A DNA stretch of 64,000 nt from Thunnus maccoyii (lineage: Eukaryota > Chordata > Actinopteri > Scombriformes > Scombridae): contig NC_056536.1 in the NCBI RefSeq assembly GCF_910596095.1, positions 18,337,291 to 18,401,290 on the forward strand, written 5' to 3'. The notes beneath the pieces were generated by a model. The model was not told the origin of the DNA, did no database searches, and saw nothing but the letters and a program-made list of their open reading frames with translations. Position numbers and translations under genes: made by a program. Positions 24,545 through 38,100 of the stretch are shown one piece after another; positions within the stretch are counted from its first letter, which is position 1, and the number at the start of each line of letters is the position of its first letter.

Positions 24545-26255
24545 GATGTGGCTCATCAAGCCAGAACACAGCACAGCAGGCTTCAGTTTCTCATTTCGTC
24601 CTGGAGTATAAAAGGTTACAATAGCGGAGAGCCAGTCCAATCCCCACAAAGATCTGCAGAACTGTCCAGCACGCCCCACTGTGCTGTGGAGGCTGGATTA
24701 GCCTCCCAGCACATACTGTAGGCTCGGAGGTCACAGGGATTTGGTTGGGAACAGTCCACATTACAAACCACATCCATGCAATGCTGTGAAACTACATGAC
24801 ATCATTCACCCGTGTCATCGGAGAGCTCTTCAAAGTGAGCGCAATTGTACGTGCTTTAGTGGCCGAGAGGGCAATCCAGGCTATGCATGATTCACTCTAT
24901 TTTACTAGTGTTTATTTGCACATTTGGGCGACCCCACTGCATACAGGTACATACACAATGGTAATCAGCAAAAGCAATTGTATCATAACACTGATGTGAA
25001 TGCAGGTCGGCTCTGCAGAGGAATTTAACTATTCGGAGGCAAAGGTGCTCGGAGCAACTCAGAGCAGAGTGGGCAGAGATTTATGACAATAATCGTTTCC
25101 GTGGGCTACGCATGAAATGAGCTGTCATGTGAGACGCTTTGAAAGACCTTCTCTTTGATATCAGATTAGAGGAAAGACAGTGCCCAGGGGTGTGTGTCTG
25201 TGTGGGTGTGTGCATGTGTGTTAATGTGTGTTGAGTTTGAGAACACTGTGTACAGTACGTACACTGGGGATCTGTGCTGTTTTATGCGTAGCTGCAAGCA
25301 AGGCAACTTGTCATAAGGGATGGCTTCATAGTGACACAGTAAGTAGTTTGTCTGTCACAAATGTTTGCTGGGAGCAAATGAATTAGTCAACTGTCCTCTT
25401 GATGGACTCTTGCCTATCTAAAGCAAATGTTTAATCATGTTGAAAATAATTAATATGTTCATGATCTAGCTGGAATGTTTGCAGGTGTGATAATATCCAC
25501 AGACTGTCAGTTTCTAAAGTTGTCAGGTGCTTATGTTTACACATCTCACACATCCTTCAGCAGTTTTCAGTGTGTGCATGTGTTTGTGTAAGAGGAAAAG
25601 TGTGTGAGAGCATTTGTATGTGAGTCTGGGGCTGGTCTGTGACTGCAGTTGAGCAGCGATTAGGTGATGCTTTGTGGTAGCGGTGAGTGCGGTGAACTTC
25701 TAACGGTGTTTTGGCCGAGGCCAGGAAACCACAGCTAGCGCATTACCAGACAGAGGAAAACCAAGGAGTGTGTGAGTGTGCGCATGTCTGTGTGTGTGTG
25801 AAGACCACCCAGACTGCTGAGGGAATTATTTTTTTTTCTAGCCAGTGGAGGTGAAGCAAGAGTATAAGGAATATGGAGGGAGGGAAGATGAAGAGAAGGG
25901 GTGAAAACTGACAAGGAGAAAGGTGAGAATTAGAAATTGGTGACAGAGAAATACATATATTAGAAGATTTTGAAGAGCCAGTTTAAGTTAGGCAGGCAAA
26001 CATACACACACACACAAACAAATGCACACACATACTTTACGTACACATGCAGGAGACAACATCCTGCCGCTGTGTGGTGGCTGTAACAGTTGTGTGCGTG
26101 TCATTTAGCCATTATGTTGATGGAATGATTCCTATCATGAGCGACCGGGGTCACACTGTAAACATCATGTCTGAGACAGAGAGAGAGAGATTGTAGGGGA
26201 TGGAGGAGGAGGATTGGAGGGGGCAAAAATGAACAAAAATAAAAGAATAGCAGAG

Positions 26256-26315
<60 letters not shown>

Positions 26316-29089
26316 TTGTCAGTGGAGGGTCTATACAGCGGCTATCAGCTCCAGCATCAGTGTCCTGGCTCCAGACGTCTATGGTAGCCCCCCACCCCAT
26401 CTACACTCCTCTCCCTCCCTCGCTCGCTCTCTGTCAATCCTTCCTCCCCCACCTATTCTCCTTTCTTCACCTGTTTCCTCTGGCCTTCTTCAGTTAGAAC
26501 AAGAATCCATACATTAAGTGCTTGAGTGTGTGTGTGTGTGTGTCTTCGGAGCAGGTGTTGAAGCTAGTCATACGGCACTAAGTGTAAATGTATGATGTGC
26601 AATGAAAAATCAAAATGAATGTATATAGCTCAGGGCAGCAGAGTGAGAAAAGTGGAGGGTGTGTACCCAAGCAGTGTTTCCCCTACATTCATTCTGCAGC
26701 AGTGCACCACTGCAAAATTATCAGTGCCGCTGCTAAAATTTCACACTATCATTAATATCAATGGGCTACTAAAGATTTTCACTCGCACACTGTGCGAGCA
26801 CAATAACACCCTATGTTATTGTGGAATTGTTTCAAGTCATCCTCCCTCTCCTCATTCTTCAAAGGACATCTACTTGAAAGGCACTGTTATATGTGTAGCA
26901 TAGCTCCTTTAAGGAGTAAGGAAGTGCATAATATGTGCGCGTAGTGATTGTGTTCTTGAGCGAGCAGCAGAAAAGTGATGGTGAATGAGTAGAGTAGAGG
27001 AAAAGGTTAGCAGTAAGTTGTCAATATGGCAGTAAATGTACAGTGTAGGCTACAGTGTATCATTTAATAAATGCTGCAGCTTCTCAAGACCAAGAAAAGT
27101 CTCGTCTGTTGTTTCCCTAACTGCTGGAAAAGTTAGGGGGTTAGCCCTGAAGTTAGCGACAATGGGTTAGCCTAACCTGACCAGGCTCACTTAAGGTGAC
27201 TGACCTTTAAGGTGGACCAGTTATTCTCATTTTAGTGTCAATCTCAGCTGCTCTTAAACAGAGAATGGAGAAATGTCTGGCTGCTGACTCTCTTCTGAGT
27301 TTTGCTCAGTGCACCGCCCCCCCTCTCCGCCGCCTCAAAGCAGTCAACCTAGGGGAAACACTGCCAAGCCAAATGGTGTAAATGTTTTCAAGGTGTGTAT
27401 GTGTGCATACGGTGGTTGGGGGAGGTGCTCTGGCTACAAGCCAACTAACTGTCAGCTATGATCAGAGTTGGGGAAGAGAGTAGCGCACCTCTGATTATAC
27501 AGAGGAAGCAAACAGTGACATATGCCATCATAGTTAATCTGTTCATCTTAAAAAGTTTCATAAAGAAGCATTTACTGCACAACTTTTCTCCATTCTTTCC
27601 TTCTTTCTGTCCACCCATCCTTCCCTCCTTTGTTCCTTCCTTCCTTCCCGCAAACTTTAAGTGTTTGCCTCCAAGTGTCAATTCTTCAGCTCTCTCCTAG
27701 ATTCCCTGGAGGCCCTGCAGTGAACACCAGCAGAAAAAGCCACTTCCGCCTGCTACAAAAGTGATATTTATGCCAGAAGGGTGTTGGAGAGAAGGGATAG
27801 GCAGTTAGTGTTGGATAGTGCAGTGGTTTGTGGTTTCCTGAGAGCAACCTGGGAGGCATTTAAATGTCGCTCAGGGACAGACGGCAGGTAGGCAGGTAGA
27901 GGACAACAATGGAAACAATGACAATTCCCTCAGGAGCAGCAGGCAGAGAAGACACAGAGGCCATAGTGTGCTCTACCGCTCCACATCCTGTCCTTTAGAA
28001 AAAAAGCAGAAAGAAATCCCGACACAAGATCTTGAAGGGAACTAGGGTGGAGGAGGTGGAGATCAGGGAAGTAAAGTGGAGTGTATATGCACCAGAGCCT
28101 ATATGTCACAAGCCTATGTGGACTAAACACAATAGTGGTTGGTATTTGTTGGGGTCAGACCTGTGCCCACTGACTGAATATCTGGATCTGTATGTTTCGT
28201 GTGATAGCAGCATGACGCAAGTATGACATGGGGGTTTGGAATGTGCTCCCCATGATGTGTGGTTGAGGGGTGAAGGGCTGTTTCTGACTGAGAGAATTCA
28301 GAATGCCTGCATGGCCCAGATTGCTGTTTAGCCCAGAATCCATGGGAATGTTTGCATGTGTGAGTGTGTGCACGAATCTGTGCAAGTGCACTAACCCTCT
28401 CTTTTCCACTACAGAGAAGGCATTGTCCTATCCTGGGCCAGGCCACGACAAATGTCCCTAATTGTCCTTGTGCGTGTACATGCACATGTGTGTACCTATG
28501 ACCTGTGCGAGCTATCATTTATGAGATTGGTTGGCAGACTGGTTTAAACTTATTTTAAATACAGTTTTATGCTCCCACAAATCCAAACCTTGTTTGGTTT
28601 CCTGCTGCAAGAGGACGCTGTTTACCACAGTTCACCACTGACTTTCAATCATCGACTTTTTAAAATATGATTTTTACCCATCTTTAATATTCCAAATAAA
28701 CACAATAAATTCCAAGATTTGTGTTGAATAAAAACAGAAAATAATGAGCCCTACACATACAGTATAGGACAATGTTAACATGAGTGCTGATAGCAGTCTA
28801 CGTAGGCCATAGCTCTTTAAGTTCCCTCCGTACCTCAACATGGGTCTGTCTGTCTCTGTCTGCCTATCTGTGTGATCGCTGGCCAGGTCTGCCGACTAAA
28901 GTGGCTCATGTGGAGCTGGCAGTGTGCAGGTGATGACTAGTAAGAGCTAATGATACTTAATGCCCTTTCCAACAACGTACACACACACATACACATGTGC
29001 ACGCACGTACCCACAGTACCCCCATGTGCACTTTATACACATGGAAACACGTTGCACATGCATAGGCCTATATTTACAATCATGCTTGC

Positions 29090-29135
<46 letters not shown>

Positions 29136-31042
29136 TCACATGTACAAACTGACTTAATGATGGTTAATGCCCTATCCAATCCCCCTGTGCAGCATCAAAG
29201 CATCCCACAGAGCAGTGCTGATACAGCGATGCTAGCAGGGATTAGGTTGACAGAATGGACCACTGGGATGGGAGTTAGCTAAAGGGAACAAAGAAGCAAT
29301 CGCAGACACACTTAAATGTCACACACATGTGCGCACATGTGGGCACACGACGAGAACAAAAATGACCAGAAAGTGGAGGAGGGGATCTAGAAAACAGAAG
29401 GTGGAGAGAATGAAGTAGATGGAGAATTATAAAATCTGTTTCACGACTCTTAATTTCAGAGGGTTAGGTTAACTGATCTGAATGCAGAAACAGCAGTCAG
29501 GTCATGATGATGGCATAAGGCAATAGTATTACTTCTTTCTAAAAGTGGACTTCACAGGTGTATTTTCCATCTGCCGTAAAGGGAGGCTGCAGGGAATTCT
29601 GCCACTGCAGAGTCTCTGCAACTGCAGCCAGACTTACTCACATCTCTATTACATGTCTGAGAGGGAGCAAAAGAGGAAATCTGGACTTTTTACATGCATG
29701 GCAAGAGGCCAAACTAAATCTCTTTAAACCAACAGCAGCCACATGTCCTCACTGGTATGGGGTAAGATTTCATCAAGTGCTGATCTAAGTTCAGTTCTAG
29801 ATGTTATCCATGGGTACTGTTAAATATATGGAGCAGATGAGCTGATCATAGATCTGTGAGTGCAGCAGTAAAGGAGGAGCGAGCCAGGATTGGATTTGAG
29901 CGGTCTTCTAACTGGATCCAGTGTCCTCCTGTTTCTGCCATTCAACCAAATGAAGTCATAATAGAGCCTGACACTAATACTCATCGGGTTTCATTTACTC
30001 CTGTGTCCACTGCTGTGAATCTGCCTCAAATCAATGTGCAGGAAAAAAAAATCTCTGTAAGAGATACCTTTTCAGGATGTGTGGAAAAGTAGTGAAATTT
30101 GTAACCCATTTACCACACATTTTTTCCATTATTTCAATAGGTTTTAGTGGCATGTGTTTGTCCTGTGCTCATGAAACATTTCCTTTATGTGGCATAAATT
30201 GTTAGCGTTGATTTACAATGAAAAATGCTCTCTGGCACATGTCATGTAAAGAACATATATGAAAACCAGACAAAATATACATGCCAAAACAACAGATTAG
30301 TGGACTATGGGCAGGGCTATGAATGCTTTTCCGAAGCTATGTCCTACCCACAACAGCTGCCTGTCAGTCCTGTCCACATGTTGGAGGCAGTTGTATGTTG
30401 TGTAGCACCGACTGTTCCAACACTTCCTGTTCCATTACTGAAGTGCTTGACCTTTCACCCCCCTCCCCTCTGTCTCATGACAGGGTGTGTGTGGGAGGAC
30501 AAGGAGCGGACATAAAGTGTGTATGTGCACGTGTGTATGTGTGTGTGCGGTATACCAGGGTATGAATAAGTCCCAGAGGGCATGAATATGTTTCCCATGA
30601 CATGGCCTCAGACTAAACAGCCGTTCTCTCCACCCAGACATCCGCCTGTCATTCTCCCCTAAACCGCAGTAAGCGGAAAAGAGCACAAAACACGGGAATA
30701 CAAAAACACAGACGCATCTCCCTTTTCTGTCTCGTTATCTTGTCTTTTCTCTTCCTCCCTCCCTCTCCGTTTCTCTGCTCTTTTGTGGCAGAGTCCTCCC
30801 CGTGGCCCTCCTTGTCCAGGTGAAAGACTTCTCCTCGCCCTCTCCCTCACTCTTTGTGCCCAGTGAATGAGAGAAAGAGAGAATAAGAGAGGGAAAGATA
30901 AAGAGAGAGTGCCTTTGGACACAAAGGGCAGTGTACCCCTCCCAGGAAGTCTGGGAGAGAGGGAGAAAAAAAAACACATCTTTAGAGGAAGGAGGAGGGG
31001 AGGACAGCATTGTACCCTCCTTCCTGACCCTTTGTGTGTGTG

Positions 31043-31091
<49 letters not shown>

Positions 31092-31222
31092 AAGCTCATG
31101 TGTGACCACGAGAGAAACTGAATGCCAAAGCAGTCAGTCTATTCAGATAGAAAAAAGCAAACACACTTAGACCTCACCCTCACACATTGTACACACACAT
31201 TCTGCACTCTCTCTCTCTCTCT

Positions 31223-31260
<38 letters not shown>

Positions 31261-32093
31261 CTAATACACACAACCATTTAGGCCCTCTTTAAGGCGGCGC
31301 CCAAGCATTGACTACCAGTTGCATTGTGTGGAATAAAAGATCCTCTTTCATCATGGCTTTAACTGTTTCAAAGAACTAAGCGGAGAGGATCAGACTGGCT
31401 GAATCCGACTGAAGACATTACTGTCATAGTTACTGTAAAAGACAGCCAAGGTGTGGTTCAAGCACTGCTAATGCAGAACTCCTGCCCTCTGGGCAAGGCT
31501 CTGGTTGTTGCTTTCCACTAAAGATCTATTACTCTAATGTTCCTCACAGATAAGCCGCCTTCAAAGGCTCAGAGCTTACTGCCATTATTGGCTGTTTGTT
31601 TGGTAAGAGTCTCCACCTGAGTGAGGGAGAAAGGGATTGGCAGGGAGGCAAGAAGAAAGAGATCGAGAGCAGAGGAGGAAGTGAGAGGGAAGACCTCAGG
31701 GTATGGCTCTTGTGTGTGTGTGTATATGTAAGAGAGAGAGTCATGAAAAACATCCTTCACAAGGGCAACAATGTAAGCTAGTGCATGTGATGCATGCAAT
31801 TTTATGCTTGAGCAACATGCCAGAAACTTTTCCATACAAAGATTTTCTTTTTACTTTGAGACTATGAATATCCTTCAAAGAGAAATGTATCAAGTCATCT
31901 CTCCTCAGCCTGCTCCTGCCCAGCTTTGTCTGACTGACACATTTAACTATTGATGCTAGAAACAAACACCTGACTGCTGATCGCATCTGTCCTGGTCTGA
32001 GGGTATATTCATTCACCAGGGTGGTCCATCATCCACCCCACAAAAGCCACCCGGAGCCTGGAGTGCGTATGAGTGCATGTGGATGTAGCGTGG

Positions 32094-32125
<32 letters not shown>

Positions 32126-35100
32126 CTCTGAACATAAACAGGAGTGTTTTTCATATGATGTGGCCAGTTGTTTTGCTGCGCTAAATCACCAGCCCTTGTC
32201 AGAAAGGCTTCCAGTTTGAAATTGGCTACAACGGAGCTAGGGGCACATTCACACCCACACACACAGTGCCTTTGATCACACAGCCGATAACATACTTCAG
32301 TAGTTCTGTTGACGGCGAAGGGGAAATATGATAAATCACATTATTGTAACTACCGGACTATGTAACCCCATGCTCCAGTTGAAATTTGAAACAGAGATGG
32401 AGGGAGAGAGAGTTAGTGTGAGCGATAGAGTGGCACAAGAGAGAAGGAGAGAAAGGGCTGAGGCTGATGAATGGAAATGTACCTCTGCTTCTTCATGCTT
32501 CTGTTCCCCCCTTAAGACAAGCTCCTTGCCATAGTCTACTCTATCAATCACAGCATAAAGCAGTCAAATATCCAGTGCTTTACCTTTCTTCCTATGCCAA
32601 GCCTTCCTCTCTTACATTCACATGCACACATGCATACACACACTCACACACTTTGGAACGGAAAGACTAAATGATCTATCAGAGCACATTGTGTATCTGC
32701 AAATCATGGAACGATACAGGGAATAGGAATGGAAAAATGTCTTTTTTTTTCCTCCTCCAATTGCTGTAATATTTACCTCAATTTTGCACGCGCTACTGTG
32801 CTTAAACACAAAATAACATGCATGCACATGAAAATCTAATTCCTCTCCAGGGAAACAGAAGGAGATCACTGGGGGCTTTGTCAGTCATTCTGCAGATTGA
32901 GAGCAGAGGGGGATAAAAAGTCAGTTAAGAGGCACATTTGTGACTGTGTTTGTTGAGGGATGAGCATGGGTCTCCTTGTCTGCATGCTCTGCTCTGAATA
33001 TTGCTGAAGGAGTCTTTAGTTCATCATTCAGCAGCAGACGGAGATCTGAGGGGAAGAGATGGCCCGTGTGCCTCTGCCAGTTGAGAGATGTGTTGTCCGG
33101 CAAGCAATATCAGCCTGTTTTCTTGACGCCGCGATGGCCAAGATAGGGCAGGACGGTTCCCTACTGAATACTCACATGAAAAATAAAGAAAAGAAACCAC
33201 ATAAGCTTCCATTATGTCTCTTTCGTTTTGTCTCTCCCTCATACACATATACACACACACACACAGACCCACACAGCAATCCGTTTCCATGCCCCAACAG
33301 CGTCCATGTATGATGTGGTGAAGGCGCGACCAGGGACTGTACCCACCACATCTGCAGGCTCACTGGAAAACAATAGGGGTGTGAAAATGAGCGACAGACA
33401 TCTTACCACACACACCGCAGCCACCTATAAATGGAAAAAATATTGTACTGCACACACAGACACAGATACTGACACACATACTTGCACTAAGTCCCCCTCT
33501 CTTTCACATAACACACACACACATAAGAGATGCCCATAAAACGGGGACACAGAAACCCCAATTCTAATTGTGAAACTCCCATATACTGCAGAGGCTGCAA
33601 AATCTTTGAGCGCTCTCTTTCTCATTTCTTTTGCGGCGGTTTATTTGCGCTGAAAATATCTGCACGTCACAGCGCCAGCCGACACAATGCACATGTGGTA
33701 GTCATCAATCATAATTATCATGGTTTAAAAAAGCCACAGCTGTTATTTGATTTTAAAAACAAGCCATAGCGCAACGCCTTCCAACGATACGTCAAGTTGT
33801 CAGCGGAGGCCTTGGCCTGCAGAGCAGAAATGTCTCTCTCTCTCTCCGACTTCCCAATGAGCTCGTTGGAGAGCACAGCCGAGCTGAGCTGCATTCAACC
33901 TTTCCCCATGACTCACCACTGTGTGTCTTTATTTTTAAACATTTTCTCTCTCCATTGCTGCGTGTTTATTCTGTCTGAGTGAGGCCGCTGTTATGGACTT
34001 CACACAACGTTTGTTTATGGCTTCTTTAATCAGGACCAGATAATGGAGAGTTGTCTCCATCCGTGGGTGCATCCCCAGAAGCTGGGTGATGTGTGTGCCT
34101 GCATGTGTGTGTGTATGTGTTGCTATGCTTTAATGATCCCTCCTGAATGTTCCAATAAATATTTTTTCTCTATAGCATATTAATACACAGACAATGACTA
34201 GGATTAAGGTGTGTTTGTTTATTATTCATGAGGTTATTTGTGCTCTCTGTGTCATATGTGATGTCACCCAGGCTTGATTATGTCAATTGGTTTGCGGTTA
34301 CCGCTAGATGCGTCATCTCCATGGCAACTCTGTTATCACTTATATTTACCTCTGACTTTAATCAAGCAGTAGTGCATTACACTTATTGTATTCATTCATT
34401 CCCAAATTACTGCCTGGAACTGCGCAGATTGTGCCAAAAATGGGACAAACACGAAGCATATAATTTACATGACATCACCTCAGTGCTTTTGTTGAGAGGG
34501 AGACCTGAGGTATCATGTCAGCAACAGTGTTTGGGGTCATCACAAGGACAAAGTAATAAATGACGCAATAATGCTTAAATTTACTGAATCGTTTTACTCA
34601 TAATTACTTAAGAATTACTTAAGAAAAAAGTTAGAGTGTTTTAAATTTTAAATCCATTAAAGGAGCTGATGAGGTGCACTTAAAAGAACATTTCAAATTT
34701 GGGATTCATTATATTTACTATTTTGTTAACACAGCCATGTGTTATGTGTCACTCACTTGTAACTTTGATATTTTACTGTAAACTGAAGGCTAAATAAGAT
34801 GAGGGGAACATACAGACATACGTATATATAATGTCAATAATAAGGCCATAACATTTAAAGGTGCCCGGTGGAGTTTTAGTGTAAACAAAGACAGCATGCA
34901 TTCAACTTTTCACTCCTAACTGCATTGTACGGTAATGCCTTACAAATATGTAGATTTAATTTCCTATTCTGCCAAGAGCAATCAAAAAGCCTTTTTTGAA
35001 TGTTTTGATACCTGCATTGTTTACGCTAGCTGCTGCCTTCTTCTTCTTCTTCTCCTCTTTTATTTGCCCATTGCTACTATTTATGGCACATTACCACGAC

Positions 35101-38100
35101 AGCTCTCAATATGCATTATCACTCTCTGCAGGCTGCATAAATGTGTACAATGCCACTCCTGTGGTTGTGGTGTGCCAGCAGAACAAGAGATACAAACAAT
35201 ACAGCAACTTGCTCATCAAAAAATAAGAATAGAACACAAGTTAAGTTCAGTAATGGTGATGTGATTACTGAAATTGGAAGATTAATGGCCTACTTCTGTT
35301 CTGTGTTGTTCTGCATTGCCATTGATCGAAAGCACCCACCCTGCGTATGTGTCCTTGAGTAACACCTTGAACCTCTCTTAGCTGGGATGGCACTGTCAGA
35401 CCTCCCAGTAGGGGGGCGTCTGTAACAGGAAATTCCCATGCAGGCAAACTAACATGTCTTTTATAAAGAAAAGATTCAATGTCAGCAGAAGTTGTAAAAA
35501 GGCTACATAATTATCTGACCTACAAAATGTGAAAGGACATGGGAAACGTTGCAAGCTCAATCACATGATGAGAACATTCCACACCAGGTGACAGTGGGAG
35601 GGGAGAAACCTAGAGTCTCATATTAAATGTTATCCTTGACAGAGTACCAAACAGTTGGTATACTGGATTTGTCTGGTCACAACTGCTAAATATGGCTACA
35701 CAAATACCCAAATCTGAGAACCAGAGCGTTGCCGTGCAGTGTTTTTTCCACATCTCCCCTGAAGCTGAATATAGATCACGCCTGCGGATAGATCCATCCA
35801 GCTCCCTGTCAGCTTGGCTGACTTGACAAACAAACAGCGAGTGTGTCAAAACTCCCAACTGCGAAGGGCTTCTGAGAGCACAGTTTACACTTGCTAGCCC
35901 GGTGGTCTGGCTTTATGAGCAATGGTTAGTGTCACACACACACAGACACACGCACGTATGTGCCTCACTCTTCAAGACTCATGCAAGACCCCAAGGGCTG
36001 TGAAAGCAAAGAAGGGGTGACGTCACTCCTCCTTGCTTTCATTGTGTTTATCAAAGAGATGACCTTACATGACTGGGGCCACAAGGTTATATATGTTTTC
36101 TACCAGAGGCTGACACATAAGTTGTCCTCATATTGTCCAAGTGTTAAAAAAGTAGGCTTGTATGTGTGCTGCATGTATGTGTGTGTGCGTGTGTGCATGC
36201 ATGCATGTATGCGAGCATCCTGCACCTCTCCCTCTTTGACCGCAACGCAGCTGCGTCAACACTCACCCCCCAACACACCCTCTCACGTCAGAGAGTGTGT
36301 CAGAGAAGCAGAGAGAAATGGAGTGTGTCTATGTTACAGCAATGAACAAAAGGGGGAAGGAGGTGGTCTCCTGAGAAACCTGACGGAGGAAAATAAAGAA
36401 CAGGAAAGACAGAGAGGGAAAAGAGATAGATATGGAAGGAGATTGAGGGGTCAGATCTGAGAGAAGGTAGAGTGAGACATCTGGAAAAGAGAAAGAGTCA
36501 TTGGAACGAGGAGGAAATTACAGCTGCCCAACAATGATTCATTGGGGAAAATTCTCTTCTACATCTCCCTCTTCTCCAACCTCTCTACCTAACCCTCTAA
36601 CCTCTCTCTGTGTTCTACTCCCTACTCTTGATGATTGATTGCCACATGAAAAATTTTAAACATTTGTAATTTACATGTCCGAAGTATCTTCAAAGAGCAT
36701 CGATAAGGTATGAATTGATTGATACTTTGATTCTGATGTTCTTCTGTTTTCTCTCTCTAGGGATCTGAGTATGAATAATATCAGTGAGATCCAGCCCAGA
36801 GCCTTCCACCGACTGCACCTGCTGTCAGAACTGTAAGTACAAAATCATTCAACTCACATTCAATTAATAAAATTCTATTGCCACAACTCACACCTGACAA
36901 GACACAGTCATTCACCAAGCCGCTGATATGCGCAGACCTCAGTGATGGGGATTGATGACACTGGCCTGCCTCTAATCTCTCCTACCAAGAAACTGCCTGA
37001 AGCAATACACTAGTAGATCCACAAAAGAGGGAGGTGAAGGGAATCTGATAGTCACTCAGAGAGTGAATATATGGTCCTTAAAGTGTTTAGAGAGCTGGTT
37101 CTGTGCTCAGCATCCAAGCCGCTGCTTTCTTGCCCTCTCTGACTTTCAGCTGGACAGCTCAGCAGGAGCAGTACACACGTAGACACAAGCCTTTGCCAAG
37201 ACAAACACACAGTATAGAACTTCAAGATAGGAAAACTGGGGAAAATGAAAAGAGCAAAGATTTATGTTTGTCTTGTTTATAGCATTAAGTATAGATACGG
37301 TTGGGTTTGTTATAGGTGTCAATACACTAAATGAGTTACTTTTCTTGGCTTTTCAGAAACAATACGTTTTTCTACAAAAACATTTAATTTTACAAAATAA
37401 ACACTATCTCGCCATATAAGAACTCCTCCTGAAAAAAAAACTGTTTGAAATGAATGTGATTTGAATCTGGGGATAGATATCTGATCACAAAATAAGCAAA
37501 CAAAACTAAGAATCTGACTCAGCAGTCTACGCCAAATTCTTTGATTGATTGATATAATCTATGCTGTGGACACAATTTGGTTAGTACTTCACAAAACAGA
37601 AAGTATTGGTTTTATTCTCATAGGGCACAGATGCCGCAGCAAAATCCAAAAAACGTTTTGAACATGTTTTCGGTCGACTTGGCCGGTATCTGATCCGTCC
37701 ACTCAGCAGTATTCGGCTAAGTCTCGGTTTGACAAAGGCTCGCCACAGATGTGCCCCAAGGGTGTGAATGCGTGTGTGTACGTGTATGTGGTTGTATAGT
37801 GTGTAGTGATTTGTGGGGGCTTATGTGTGTATGTCAGCCTTCACCTGATTCTTTTACTTCTGAAGCCTGCAGTATACGCGTGTGTGTATGTGTGCGTGCA
37901 TGCGAGTGTGCGTGTTTGTCTGCGTTGGGTGTTTGAAGAGTCCGCAGTTTTCTTTGCTAATGCTTGCAGCTGCAGCCTGTCAGGCATGTGCTAATGATGA
38001 TGAAAGTAAAAGGTTAGCTGGATAACTATTCAGTAGACTTTGAGTCACAGTCAAACTGGATATGAACAGTAGAATACAGCTGAAGAATGAATTTAAGTGA

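Larger units (their letters stand above)
17555..36760 (+). other. lgr6: lgr6 intron 1 (19.2 kb)
   Basis: Bounded by GTGAGT and CTCTCTAG. Contains the antisense LINE (19.0-23.6 kb), a hAT-like element (26.67-27.36 kb) and many CA/TG tracts. Between 33.6 and 35.3 kb the sequence is more complex, with homeodomain-like ATTA words and an RFX-like site near 34311-34327. No extra coding exon was recognised. Confidence 0.85.

Noticed and set aside
28949..29180. Two related words (TTAATGCCCT.TCCAA) flanking a CA microsatellite
   Set aside because: Only about 18 of 22 bases agree, with no further similarity; could be chance or an old local duplication.
35960..36460. 166-codon plus-strand frame in lgr6 intron 1
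   Set aside because: Passes through CA/TG- and GA-rich DNA, is low-complexity in its second half, and lies inside an intron; not a supported exon.
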